Counted from the stretch's first letter, positions 35,177 to 46,807 are shown. The stretch: 64,000 nt of DNA from Ctena decussata (GCA_963989385.1 OZ022502.1:49283454-49347453), one strand, 5' to 3'. Numbers and translations are program-made. The notes: generated by a model not told the origin, from the letters alone.

Positions 35177-38100
35177 GGGAGAGGGGATAGTGCTAGAAGA
35201 GTGGAAGTGGGTGACAGGCGCAGCACGGGGGCATCATCGGCTGGAATTCCCGAGATACATACAGATACGCTGAGCCGAATGTATCCCATGTTACGAAACA
35301 TACGCCATGAAATTAATCCTTTTAAATTGATACTGAAAAAGACCGTTTTATAAAATCAACATATTATATAAGAACAAATGCGATAAAAGGTCATGCGTTC
35401 TCCTTGAAACGCATTCTGTATCGATGTTAAACTACTTGAATAATTATGTCATATATTTGCAAATTGTTTTCTAAATATCTTTGCGAACGTAGGAAGTCCC
35501 GGTAAATGAGTCACCTTTCGAATGAGGAGCATAAGGGGTAAAATTGGTTAGAAACGATCATATATTTCTATCTGTAGCTTGAGTTTTCCGGACCGACTGA
35601 GCAAAAGGATGAAATAATGAGACACTACTTCCTTCAGCTGTCACCATTAGTAAAAAGAATGAGTGAGGCAAACATTCTTTGATGTTCTCTTATTTGGCTA
35701 TAAAAGGTAGGGTCAGTAAACAGAAAATATGTAGCAGTGTATACCATATTCACGGAGAGCCGCTCCTGATGAGTAATATTCCCATATGTTCTGTATTAGA
35801 CAAAATCACTGAAAAGTTATATATGCATAAAATAGCATTATCGTATTTCTGGAAAAATGAAAAGAATTCGGTATTTTTTTTCTTCTTTTATTATATACTT
35901 TTGAACTTCAAAACGGGAATTTCCACATGTGTCTCTCACAGAGTGTCTTATTAGGGTGATTGTAATTTAGTCATGCCTTACAATTTATCAATAGTCGGGG
36001 TCATTCCATTGCTTTTTGGAGGAAAATGATACTGTTGACTTCGTGAACCTTTTTATATTGAAATATGCAAAGTAGAAACAAAATCAATCGATATTAGTAT
36101 TTATGCCATTGTTATTGCGCATGTTACTTGTTAGTATGAGGTTATGACTAACCTTCAATTACGAGGGTCGTCCAGTAAATGAAGAAAACGGGATTTCAGA
36201 CAAATAATACCGTCACTCTCTATGAACAACAGCATTCTCTGGTCAGTATGTGAATCTTTCAATATGCTTCGATTCACAACCTGCCAATTAATTTTATCTT
36301 CAATCATACAATTTGATAATACATGTATTACTCTTAATTTTTATTTAAGACCTCTGTAGATATAATGTTGGAAAATGATCTAGATAAAGAGCATATGCCA
36401 ACTTTAAATCGTACAACTATTCATCAGAAACAAATATCTCATTTTTCGGGCAAACTTGTATACACGTCATACAGCCGCTGTCACACAGAGCTTATTGCTA
36501 ACAGAACTTACCTAACAAAATAACATTTTCCTCTCTGAATTGCACGTACTGTATTTTTTTTTAGTTAATTTGATGAAAAAACGTAACAATCGACTATGCC
36601 ACTACTAAAAGTCGAAGATTAATAGAAAAAATAAAATCTTAAAGTTCAAAACCTACAAACAATGGAAATATCAATCAGCAACAACAGATCCACCCCCTTG
36701 AAATGGTCATTGAAATTTACTGGGGGCTCGTACCGGTTCTCACGGGCGTAACTGTCGCTCTGTATTCTGTCGTGTTTCAGAAACATATACGGTATTCGAT
36801 CCGTGTGAAGGATGGATCAAAATAAATGACATATAAATCAGGCCCCGAGGTTATAAAAAGAAATGTCATGCTCAACTCAGCTGAGCATGAAATTGGTTCT
36901 GCTCATAAATATTAAAATGCCAACAATTGTTGGCATTTTAACATTTATGAGCAGAAAATATAACTTTCTTGTCTTATCTGATTCTTAAAAATGCTGAATT
37001 TCTTGGTATTTTTATACTTATGAGCATCTTAAATTTCATGCTCAGCTGATTTGAGCATGGAATTTTTTTTATAACCTCGGTGCATGGATTAATTACTGAG
37101 AAGAAACAAGAAGATGAGCACTGAACAGCAAGGTTAACACTGAAACGCAAGCGCAAAAGAATTCCAACAGCTACATGTATTTAATCCTTTACGAATATAT
37201 TGGTATTGATATTGAATGACAGTGTCATCCGTCATGCCGTTTCAATTACTGTTTTCTATCCTATTACTTTGCGTCACAGATAACTCTCTCTCCACCTGCT
37301 TCTATTTTCAACTGACCTAGTTGTGCTGGCAGAGTCCATACCCGCCCACTATTTAGTTTTCACTTCCTACCTCTCCTGCCTCTTAAATTTTCTTTCGCTA
37401 TGCCTTGAAGCATTGTCTTTGCTTAGCCAGAAGACGACGATAAAAGGCCATATCACACCAGTTTCATTTTTTGACCATGATCAGGAGTTATTTATAGTTT
37501 CCGACGGCTGTGAACATCAACATTAGTTAAGTGATACTTTACGAGATGTCAGCACCCTTCGCATCCTCTTGTACCCTTCATACTACGAATTCCCGACTTC
37601 GGAGATCAGAGGCAACAATGCATGTTGCGCGAAATGGTGACAAGAAAGAGTGACTTTTTTCATTTTGTTACTATTTAGAAAAAGAACGTGAGCTGGAAGT
37701 TTTTGGAATGAGCAAAGCATACTCCACTTCTATTTTCACCGTTGTCATTCTATTAAATAGCATTCTCCAATGCCAGAAAATAATACATTTTCCCAGGAAA
37801 CATCGCATGAGAAACACAAAACCAATTTGCAATCGCCGATTTCTTGGCTCCTGCTCTGTGAAATCATATCGAGGCTGTTTCTGTAAATGTCATAAACATT
37901 TCTTGTCTCACATCCCCGCAAAACATATTATCCAAATCAAACAGGCTTTCACAGAACATTGTCTCAAACACATTTGGGATCGCATCGTATGGATGCAGCC
38001 GACTTCAGTATGTGTTTCTGGAGGATGCACCCAACTTAGATGGGATTTCACCGTATATGATGCAAAGGACTTCGTAATATACGACAGAAAATGATGCAAC

Positions 38101-39500
38101 GGACTTCTTGAATAATAACTTTTGCTGTTACGTGACAAGGAATGTTTATGGTATTTACAGAGTCATCCACGATGTGATTTAACAGGGTAAGAGCCAAAAA
38201 ATCGGCGATTGTAAATGGGTTTTGTATTTCCCATGCGATGTTTCCCGGGTATATGCATTTTTTCTGGAATTGTGAGATGCTATTTACTAGAAAAAGGACG
38301 GTGAAAATAGCAGCGGAGTATGCTTTGCTTCTTTCAAAACTTACACGGTTCTTTTTCTAAATAGAAACAGAATAAAAAAAAATCGTCCTATTTCCTGTCG
38401 CCATCATTTCACGAGACGTGTATTGTGCCCCTGATCTCCGAAGTCGGAAATTATGTAGTATAAAGGATAGAGGGGTGCTTCGGTAACATCTCATCTCGAA
38501 AGGCTATGCTATTTTTTCAACTCTACTGGCTCTGTCAACATTCGAGTGTGAAGGGTGTTGATGTATTATTTCTGCATTGTTAAATTTTGTATGAAATCGG
38601 TTAGTTTGTAGAAAGTTTGTATAAGTTTGTATCTGACTTTGTATCTAATCATTATTAATTTCTATAGATTATTTTGAACTATATATTAGCGGTAGTGGTA
38701 AATGAGGGGAGGTAAGTACAATATCGGCAGATATCGAAATCTGAAGGGATTTTATCTTCTGACTTCTGTATTTGCCTATATTGTGATTATATCTTAACAG
38801 TCTGCTCCCCAGGGGCTCTAAAGAAATGCCGAATTAGCACTGTCGTCCTTTTGTTTTACTATAACTGTTACTCCCTATTCCTTAATCTCTATTTTTAGTC
38901 TCTTCCACGTCATTTTTCCTATTATATTATCCCAGCGGGTACCCAGAGTTGAAAGGACGTTGAACCAGCGTTGATTCGACGTCATGACGCAGAATCAGCG
39001 TTGGTTGAAGGTTGTTTTTAGGTGTGTGTGCGATGGGTTAATATTGGCTGAACCACCACTACATTTAATTAGTAATTACCTCATATGTTATGTTTATATG
39101 ACCTGGGAGAAGTAAAAGTTTCTGTCTGTCTGTCTGCCAATGTCCACGTTTTGAATGCATACCAAAATGATTATATGATAAGGGATAGGATCAATTTCAC
39201 CTTTGATTACTATATCTCCAAATTATCTTCAAAGGACCTCTGAGAATTTCAATGCAAATCTGCCTATTTTTCGACCAATTACCGCAGCTTCCACTGGAAG
39301 CCAATGTTGATGAGTTTAGCATTAACAGGTGGACTTACGCGTTATAAAGAAGTTTTCATATTGATTTTGAAAAAAAAATATCACGTCTGCAGACTAACTC
39401 TCACTTTTTCGACCAATTACCGCAACGCGTTATAAAGAAGTTTTCATATTGGTTTTGAAAAAATATCACGTCTGCAGACTAACTCTCACTAACTTTCTCG
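35177..39500. repeat. Macro-tandem array, unit D (4.32 kb)
   Basis: Essentially identical to unit C at an offset of 4,120 bp. Visible differences include AAT versus ACC (33618-33620 versus 37738-37740) and one extra A in a homopolymer near 38380. The match breaks down after about 38620. The distal end diverges, has an internal two-copy duplication of about 95 bp (39405-39500 repeats the preceding 'ttttcgaccaattaccgca...' stretch), and stops at 'aactttctcg'. Confidence 0.92.
37541..38509. repeat. Long inverted repeat, unit D
   Basis: Arms are about 37541-37909 and 38131-38509. It is the same as unit C apart from a two-base substitution in the left arm and a homopolymer length difference in the right arm. 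Confidence 0.85.
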
Positions 39501-39660
39501 TGGGGGGTGGGGTGGGGGGGAATTTTCAGAGGCAAATTTGAAGTACACCAAAAGTTCATTTTTGACCACGGGGTGGGGGGGGGGGGCGGGAATTTTCAAT
39601 GGAAAATTTGAAGTACACCAAAAGTTCATTTTTGACCACTTTTGTAGGAAAATTTATATT
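39501..39660. repeat. G-rich two-copy duplication right of the macro-array
   Basis: 'aattttca.agg.aaatttgaagtacaccaaaa' followed by 'gttcatttttgaccac' occurs twice (about 39520 and 39590), each preceded by a long G run. A related G-rich then 'gaatttttcag' sequence follows the old relative at 48.96 kb. This suggests that the flank is the original continuation of the repeat family. Confidence 0.7.
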
Positions 39661-39684
39661 ACAACTCTCAGAGGTCCGTTGTTA

Positions 39685-40620
39685 GGGCTGCGATAGCTTG
39701 CGCAATACTTAAGAGAATCTTTGGTTTTGGAGTCATTATCTGTGGCAAGTGCTCCAATGTATTAGAAACTAATTAATTTCCAACTTCTATTCCTTTAATT
39801 GGATCTCCCTTTGGATACCATTGGTCTTCGCAGCACTTTTCTCATCGGCAAACCGAAGATGGTAGTTCTTACGCCTATGATAACATTTTAGTCATGTTCC
39901 TCCGGAGAATAAAACGTGGTCAATGCGAAAAAAATGAGCCGCGACACGAGAAAACCAACTATGTGGTTGTGCGCCCAGCGCAGACTCAGATCAGCCTGGG
40001 CATCCGCCCAGTTTGATCAGAGTCTTCGCTGTCCGCATGGAGGGAGCTTAGACCCTTAGCTACCCTTTAGGCGCTTATGGAAGAGTATTATCGAACTGGG
40101 CTGGTGCTCAAGCTGATCTGAGTCAGCTCTGGGCGAACAACCACATTGTTGCTTTTCTCGTGTCGCGGCTCAAATATTGAAGAGACTGGATGACAGAAGT
40201 CACCTAGAAGGTGATAAAAGTAGGTAGGAAAATTCTCAGGAACTGACACAATTCAATCCCAGATCCCAACCAAGCCACCATGTAGGAAAAGACAGCACAA
40301 AACTAGACAGCACTAAAAACATCACCAGCGGCAGCCAGCTGACCGGCCCTTTCCCATGTAGGTGGTCATCCGGGCTAGCCTTAACATCACAAATAATATA
40401 TAATAACTGGCAAAGCAGCATATAAAATAACCAAGAAGAACCAAAACAGAAGTGCAGCCTTAGGACGGCCAGCAATGAAATTTCTCTGTGTGTGTGTTGG
40501 GGGGGGGGGGGGGGCTTAACTAGTTAAAACCCCAACTGTGATTCTGAACCATTCTTTCGTGCTTCCATTCATCAGGACTGCTCTTGGTTTCTTGTCGTCC
40601 TTAAAATGTATTATTCAGAA
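39685..40620 (-). pseudogene. Second LINE fragment, interrupted by a MITE and other DNA
   Basis: Segments match the LINE at 13.35-14.35 kb in the same minus orientation and order. 39690-39770 matches the part near 13855-13930. 39790-39930 matches about 13960-14195 ('atctccctttggataccatt', 'catcggcaaac'). 'aatattgaagag' at 40173 matches 14190. 'gaaccattctttcgtgcttc' at about 40545 matches 14250-14275. The MITE at 39935-40172 sits inside. 40200-40530 is an additional unrecognised insertion with a G-run. No coding potential remains. Confidence 0.6.
39935..40172. mobile_element. Foldback MITE, copy 1 (238 bp, long terminal inverted repeats)
   Basis: The left end TGAGCCGCGACACGAGAAAA is repeated inverted at the right end (...TTTTCTCGTGTCGCGGCTCA). 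The inverted homology continues through 'ccaac.atgtggttgtgcgcccag' and 'cagatcagc' for about 60 bp or more. It is inserted in the LINE fragment at an A-rich site. A second copy is at 43178-43414. The interior is noncoding. Confidence 0.88.
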
Positions 40621-40745
40621 ATTTAAACGAAATGATGATTAGTAAGAAGATATGCTCCAAAAAAAGGTGATCGGTATAGCGTTAAGAGGTTAGAGGTAAT
40701 AATAGGCTGTTTCTTTTTGCACAATATAACAAAGGTGGATTAACC

Positions 40746-40851
40746 TTCTGTGATCCATTGACTGCTGGATCAGCAGAGAGAGTGGGTAGTTGGGATTTGA
40801 CCGTCGACTTATTGCACCGGACTAGCGCTCAAACCACGCGATCGCTGCGCC
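40746..40851 (-). mobile_element. tRNA-derived SINE head (truncated)
   Basis: Read on the minus strand it begins 'ggcgcagcgatcgcgtggtt', with a B-box-like 'cggtcaaatccc', and continues into 'gctgatccagcagtcaatgg'. The last part parallels 'gacccagcagtaaatggg' of the SINE at 15.2 kb. The 3' domain and tail are missing. No TSD is seen. Confidence 0.65.
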
Positions 40852-42926
40852 TTTTAAAATGCTTGTAAATGTACATTCCGAATTATCAATTTGTATCCTC
40901 TTCAGTCGTATCTCTGCAAATCAAGAGGCAATTTTAAGTTTTGTTATGTTCTACCTTATTCCTTTTTTTTTTCTTTTGCCTAGCGACCAGTTCGGCTTTT
41001 TGTTCAAATGATCACTGTGCTAGTTTTATTTCTCCAAACCTAAAATAAACAATTTTAATTGTTTTTAAAAGTATGAAATGAGAACTGTGCTATTTTTGTA
41101 TACACTAACCTAAAACTGCCTGCCTAATTTAAATGAATATTATAATCAGTTATAATGTGCTTCTTAAGCTTGATACGTTCTTGTACAATATTCTACTTTC
41201 TCGAAGTTTCGCATCAATATATTACATAGTAAAATAAAAAAAGTACCCAGGCGATATTTTTCATGCTTGACTAAACAGGTGTGAAAATACCTTGCTGTTT
41301 AACGTTTACCATTTGGCTATGTCACATGTTGGTCCATTTTAGGTTCTTATGCAAATGTTGAATCAAACGATGCTTCAAACATTAGAAGGGTAGTTTTCTG
41401 TTTTCGCAGATATAACTTCAGAATTCAAAGGCACGAAAAATGCTTTATATTGACTGAAAACACAAAAAGAGTCTCGACATTAGTTCAGACATTCATATAC
41501 CTGTCACTACAAAAATGCAGAGCAACTATCACTTCTGATCTGCGTATCTTGGCCGAAAGTGGTAAATTCTGCTAATCCTTCAGGTTTAAACTGAGTTTAC
41601 AATGGAATGTCTATAGGAAATTTAATTCATAATGACTGCTGAAAGAACAAATTATCTTCAACAACTACCATCATGCAATTAAGGCTGTAAGATGTGGTTA
41701 CAGAATGAAGTAATGGATAGATAAAGAAATTATTGCAAATGGAAAATCCAAGGTCCCAAGATAACTTTACAGATGGCCATTTTAAAATCTCATTTGCAAG
41801 GACCAGTAGCATTGATGAAAGACATTTAAATGTTTTTATTATTGTCATGAAAGCAGAGGACAGACTACAAAACAAAACTTACTCTTTTGCATGCGCAATA
41901 CTAACTTTTCAGATTTACTAAAAAATTGTCTAAGGCTTGCTGCGATAACTCTCATATCGGAAGAAAATTGGTGGCAAGTTTTCGTGTATCGTGTCCTTCC
42001 ATGTCTCGCAAATCGCACAAATGGTAAGTTTACGGATACACGCAAATGCATTATCTGGGATTTTGATAAAAAGTGGATACTTTTCATTTTTGCTGAGTTT
42101 ATACAGAGCACGCATCCCTAAATAAAAATGTCTCGCAGATCTCATATTTGACACTTGTACTTGTGAATGACAATAAGGCTAATATGTCTGTGACGCTATC
42201 TCAGTGTATATACTGAACGACCCTTTAACCTTGTCTGTGACGCTAGCTCAATATATATATATATATATATATATATACTGATCAACCCTCTTACGCCCTT
42301 GTTCTAACTATGCCCTAGTTTTTCCTGCATAAATTATAAAATGTCAATAACAAGCTATTTATAATCACACGTAGTTTCTCTAAGTCAGGTGTTTTGCAAG
42401 TAACACCCTGCTCAAGCGATAATGCAGTGAAGCCGGATATTATTAAAAGGCGGATCGTAGCCAATGAAGATAGGACTAGTTTGCCTCTATTATGTGACAA
42501 TGTTTTTAATGCCTAAAGTATGCCTGCCAAAATGCCTCTGAGCGATCTACTTATTATTTGAAACGGCATAAGAATTGTGAGTCAGATTGCATTATGAATA
42601 AAATAATTTAAACCCGCGTGAGTCTCTTCTTCGTCGGGGTCTTGGGATGGTTTTGCCTTATATATTTTGTCATTGTTGCGTTCCTAGGTATCTTCAGTTT
42701 TATTTCACTAATAAATGTTTTCATATGACGTCGCCTCTGAGAGTCTGAAAAAGCCATGCACTAAAAACGAGTGGATTAAATATGCAAATTACGTCGTACC
42801 GTTATGCTTTGACGTCCATAAGAAAGTCGCGTTTCTTTTTGGCGAAATCGTGAAGTTTTAGTGAGAATTTTTCTGATAAAATGTGATTTTAGTGTCATAT
42901 GATAAACAGAATCTTGCATTCATGCC
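40852..42926. other. No recognised gene; small repeats
   Basis: Open frames at 41627-42154 on both strands overlap one another and show no domain. A duplicated phrase 'gtctgtgacgct' (42187 and 42234) precedes an (AT)n tract at about 42248-42277. Nothing else can be supported. Confidence 0.5.
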
Positions 42927-42928
42927 CC

Positions 42929-43024
42929 TGTATTATTGAATGTATTAAACTCGTTGGGGAAAACCGACAAGATGCTCGGCATCTTACGTTTTTCCACAAC
43001 TCGTTTAATTGAATCAATAATACA
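42929..43024. repeat. Inverted repeat (arms about 36 bp)
   Basis: 'tgtattattgaatgtattaa' with 'actcgttggggaaaa' is mirrored by 'ttttccacaactcgtttaat' with 'tgaatcaataataca', around a centre of about 24 nt. It could be a small foldback element or stem-loop. No TSD is recognised. Confidence 0.7.
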
Positions 43025-43177
43025 TGAGCGCTCGTGTAAGATCCTCTATCTCTATAGTATTACATATTTCTTCTACTGCAGTTCCTCTGTCTGTTTTTTA
43101 TTCAGTGTGTCTGTAACAGTTGTATTGTCGAAAAGTTCGTTGGTGGGTTGCGCTTTGTGACTGTGCCTTTCATCATT

Positions 43178-43414
43178 TTGGCCGCGACACGACAAAACCA
43201 ACAAAGTGGCAAGTGCGCCCAACGAATACTCAGATCAGCCTGGGCATCCACCCATTCTTATCAGAGTCTTCTGTCCGCATGGTGCAAGCTTACATCCTTA
43301 GCTCCCCTTTAAGCGCACAGCGAAGACTCTGATCAGACTGGGCGGATGCCCAGACTGATCTGAGATTGCGCTGGGCGCACAACCACTTTGTTGGTTTTGT
43401 CGTGTCGCGGCTCA
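43178..43414. mobile_element. Foldback MITE, copy 2
   Basis: Same family as 39935-40172: ends 'gccgcgacacgacaaaac' and 'gttttgtcgtgtcgcggctc', with internal 'cagatcagcctgggcatcc' and 'agactgatctgag'. The length is almost identical to copy 1. Several substitutions between the copies show they are separate older insertions, not a duplication. Confidence 0.88.
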
Positions 43415-43572
43415 TTTTTAATTAGTGTTGAGAATCCTCCCGACCGAAAAGAGCGTGGCAAAATGACGCAAACCTGTTTATTTCTGCAAATGTATTTGGT
43501 TTGAGCCCCATATCGTGTGTCGTATTTTCCTGGAATTTAAATGAGGCAAACAAAAAGCAGTCTTATGGGTGA

Positions 43573-43670
43573 ATGAGTGAACTCGTGTTTAACGTCCGAC
43601 TAACAACTTGGTCATACGGAGACGGGACCTCGGTTAAAACTCTCATCCAAAAGACCGGAAAAGCGGGAGC
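43573..43670 (-). mobile_element. SINE 3'-part fragment
   Basis: On the minus strand it reads 'ggtcttttggatgagagttt', then 'ccgaggtcccgtctccgtat', then 'cggacgttaaacacgagttc'. This is the kind of post-tRNA body also seen in the SINE at 45.7 kb ('ctttcggatgagac', 'gggacattaaac'). The tRNA-like head is absent. Confidence 0.55.
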
Positions 43671-43925
43671 AGTCTTATGACTGGCAGGTGTCTTAGCTTA
43701 CAACGCCAATACAACGGTATATCCTGTTTGATGCTTAGTTGTTACATTTGTTCAGTCCTATGTAGCCTTTCCCGTTGGGAAGAGAAATCTGGTTCCTTTG
43801 CTTTCGTTATTTCGTGTACATGTACATCTCAGCTTGTTTATACTTCTGTTTGCTGCTGATGGTAGACTTTAATCTGTGTTTACGACACTTCATGTGTATA
43901 TTCTTTATTATTTTGAAGTTATATA

Positions 43926-44136
43926 TTTAACCCTGAATGCGTCAAAAAGCAGACGACAAAATTTGCGTCTGCAAAAATTTCAAAAAATGTTTTGTCCAAA
44001 CTATATCAATTGAGAATTCAAAGACTATAAGTAAACAGTGTAGATCCAGATGAGGTGGCTCGTTAAGAGCCACCTCATCTGGATCTTCACTGTTTGCAAA
44101 TTCAAAAATGTTTCATATTTGGCGCTTTAAGGGTTG
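43926..44136. mobile_element. MITE with TTAACCCT-type ends and a strong central hairpin
   Basis: Ends are 'ttaaccctgaa' and 'tttaagggttga'. Flanking 'tata' on both sides is compatible with a short TSD. The centre (44036-44094) is a nearly perfect hairpin whose arms contain 'agatccagatgaggtggctc' and its complement, with a 5-nt loop. No coding capacity. Confidence 0.65.
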
Positions 44137-44196
44137 ATATATTCTTGCCCACTGGATTCTTCTATCCTTTAGTTGAGTCACATCTGTCACGAAATT

Positions 44197-45143
44197 TACC
44201 ATAATGTTACTCACTGGGTGGGAGCGTACAGTACAAGTGACCGGTTGTCCCGATCTGTATAGTGGACGCATCTTTGTCCCAATATGTCGGGTAAGTTTCA
44301 AAATTGTTTATTTTTGTGTTTTAAAATCATTGAGTGTAGGTAGAACAGCTTGCTCGACAAGCCTTAATACAGATCTTTTCGACATGTCACCTTAATTTTC
44401 TGTAAATTGTTATGATATGCTTTATTTTCACATTTAATTTGAGAAAATCACTACTCTACTTTCGATTTCGAAATCTGCGCCGGTACCATTTCTTCAAAAT
44501 TGGCCATCAATTGTATATGAAACAACCGTGTTTTCTTTAGAAATATTTTATGGTGTATTTAGGTTCAGGATTAATTAATCTTGTTAGATATCATGCTAGG
44601 TAAGGGCAATTATTTTCAAAGAAAACAAAAGAGGGGTCAAACACTATTCTGTATCGTGGGTCGTAAAACCGATTGTCAGTGAGACATCCCATACAGTCAG
44701 AAAAATTTGGGGATGCTCAGCTTTGCTTGTCTTGTGGATTCGTCCCGTACTTAAAGGATACTTATCATGGGTAAATCTCTTAATAGATCATTAATCTATC
44801 TTAAAAAGGGACTAACTAACATTTTTTTCGAATTAAAACGCTAACTCGGCCGATTTTCTGGTTACACGTGACGTGATCTGATTACAAACACCAGTGATTT
44901 GCAGATGAAAATACGAATTTAGAGCAAAGAAAGCAACATCTAGCCATCTCCAAAGATGACCATAATGGAAAACATAAATAGAGAAAACACTCTTACCAAG
45001 TAGTTTACATCCAAACAATAAAAGAAAACACATTTCAAACAAACACACCCTGAAGGTCATAACAACGGACAAAGATTTGCCCACTATACACATCGGACAA
45101 CGGTGCACATGTACTGTACGCTCCCAACCAGTGTTACTGTGGC
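44197..45143. repeat. Inverted pair of exon-like sequences about 850 bp apart
   Basis: 44203-44290 on the plus strand and 45060-45143 on the minus strand match at roughly three quarters of positions. Shared core: 'tgggagcgtacagtaca', then 'gttgtcc', then 'tgtatagtgg', then 'atctttgtcc'. Each gives a frame reading G-W-E-R-T-V-x-V. The plus copy is followed by a donor-like 'gggtaagt'. They could be terminal inverted repeats of an unknown element of about 940 bp or an inverted exon duplication. Confidence 0.5.
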
Positions 45144-45672
45144 GGGAGAAAAGAAAAAGTGGTGAAAATTTGACAAGATTTATCCAATAAGCATTGTTGA
45201 CTGTTTTCAAAGACGGTACTCTGAGTACAATTTATAAAACATGGATTTGACAAAGTAATGACTACATGATTGGGCTAGGCTTTGAAATCGGATCGGGTTT
45301 TGTACCCTCACGTTCCATGTAACAGTTTTATAATATTAATTGTTCCCTCTTTTATTGAATTCATATTCAGAAAATGATTTTTATTATTCAGAAGATGACT
45401 TTTAATAATTATGAGCAGGATCTTGAAGGTTTGCCGCTTGATTCCTTCGAATACTAAAGAAATGACTCTTCTAAAATTGCTAATCGTGCACTGCTGCAAT
45501 GCGAAGTCTGACATAGATATTTTTCAAACTGAACCTGAATGAATTATAAAACAAGGCGTCGCAGGCGATACAAATCCCCTCGCACAAGATTACTTGGTGT
45601 GGGCAAACACTGAACTGGGGAATTTCATGACATATAATAGTTATGTGAATGAAAAAACAAAAAGCCTGTGAT

Positions 45673-45813
45673 TGCTTGGTGACTGATTTGAGTTTAATGT
45701 CCCACTCACAGCTAAGGTGAGTCTCATCCGAAAGACTTGAGAAGTGGAGGAGCGAACCCTCGACACTTGGATTGCAAGGCCAGCACGCTAACCACTGCAC
45801 TATACCCCACTTC
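45673..45813 (-). mobile_element. tRNA-derived SINE with perfect 16-bp TSD
   Basis: Read on the minus strand it begins 'gaagtggggtatagtgcagt' and 'ggttagcgtgctgg' (A-box-like), then 'gtcgagggttcgctcc' (B-box-like). A short body follows: 'ctttcggatgagactcacc', then 'gtgggacattaaactcaaat'. The same 16-mer ACAAAAAGCCTGTGAT lies on both sides (45657-45672 and 45814-45829). A perfect long TSD marks a recent LINE-mobilised insertion. No poly-A tail is visible. The family differs from the SINE at 15.2 kb. Confidence 0.88.
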
Positions 45814-46030
45814 ACAAAAAGCCTGTGATCTTATTGTAAAGGTTGTATATGACCCTGACATTAAGGTACAGTATTGTAAGCAACGGGGGATTAGATCTCA
45901 CATGATAGACTATATTTCAGTCATGACAAGCTTTAGAATGCTGACAGATACCAGCACTTTTGCACCTATTGAATCTATGTCTATGATGTTCACCTTTAAT
46001 ATAATGATATATTGTGAAGTTATATGAGAA

Positions 46031-46807
46031 TCCATTGATAAATGTAGGCGCTAGAGCGATGACAAAGTTTTTCTAAAAATAGCTACAGTGACCTTGATTT
46101 TGAGCCCAGCACCATGAAAGTCGAACTTGCTCGAGATATTGTCATACCCTACATTTGTATGAAGTTATTTAAAAATCCAGGGAGAAATGTAGGCGCTACA
46201 GCGATGACAATGTTTTTTTCTAAAATAAAAAAGAAAGCCACAGTGACCTTGACTTTTAGCCCAGCACCCTGAAAATCAAACTTGCCAGAGATATGGTCAT
46301 GCCCTAAATATGTATGAAGTTTTTTAAAATCCATTGAGAACTGTAGGCGCTAGAGCGATGACAAAGTATTTTCTAAAAATAGCTACAGTGACCTTGACAT
46401 TGGGCGCAGCACCCTGAAAGTCGAATTTGCTCGAGATATTATCATGCCCTACATTTGTATGAAGTTATTTTAAAATCCATTGAGTAATGTAGGCGCTAGA
46501 GCCCTGACAAAGTTTTTTCTAAAAATAGCCACAGTGACCTTGACCTTAAGCGCAGCACCCTGAAAGTCAAACTTGCTTGAGATATTGACATGTCCTACAT
46601 TTGTATGAAGTTATTTTAAAATCCGTTGAGAAATGTAGGCGCTAGAGCGCTGACAAAGTTTTTTTTTTTTAAAAATTAGCCACAGTGACCTTGACCTTGG
46701 GCGCAGCACCCTGAAAGTCGAATTTATTCGAGATATTGTCATGCCCTACATTTGTGTGAGGTTATTTTAAAATCCGTTGAGAAATGTAGGCGCTAGAGCG
46801 ATGACAA
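46031..46807. repeat. Tandem repeat, about 150-bp unit, about 5.2 copies
   Basis: 'tgtaggcgctagagcgatga' or close variants start units at about 46044, 46187, 46340, 46489, 46636 and 46787. Each has 'ctaaaaatag.cacagtgacc' and 'cagcaccctgaaagtcgaa', plus 'atgccctacatttgtatgaag'. In reverse complement this monomer is related to block II of the Helentron-like elements in units A and B. Confidence 0.9.

Noticed and set aside
40236..40475. Minus-strand frame with hydrophobic stretches resembling a membrane protein
   Set aside because: It lies in an insertion within a LINE fragment, has no start or splice context, and hydrophobic runs are common in chance T-rich frames.
44833..45210. 125-codon minus-strand frame
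   Set aside because: No domain. The only notable part is the GWERTV segment shared with 44.2 kb, reported as an inverted repeat instead of a gene.
46031..46807. CRISPR-like array
   Set aside because: The repeat unit (about 150 bp) is contiguous without spacers, and the host is eukaryotic. It is a tandem satellite inside a mobile element.
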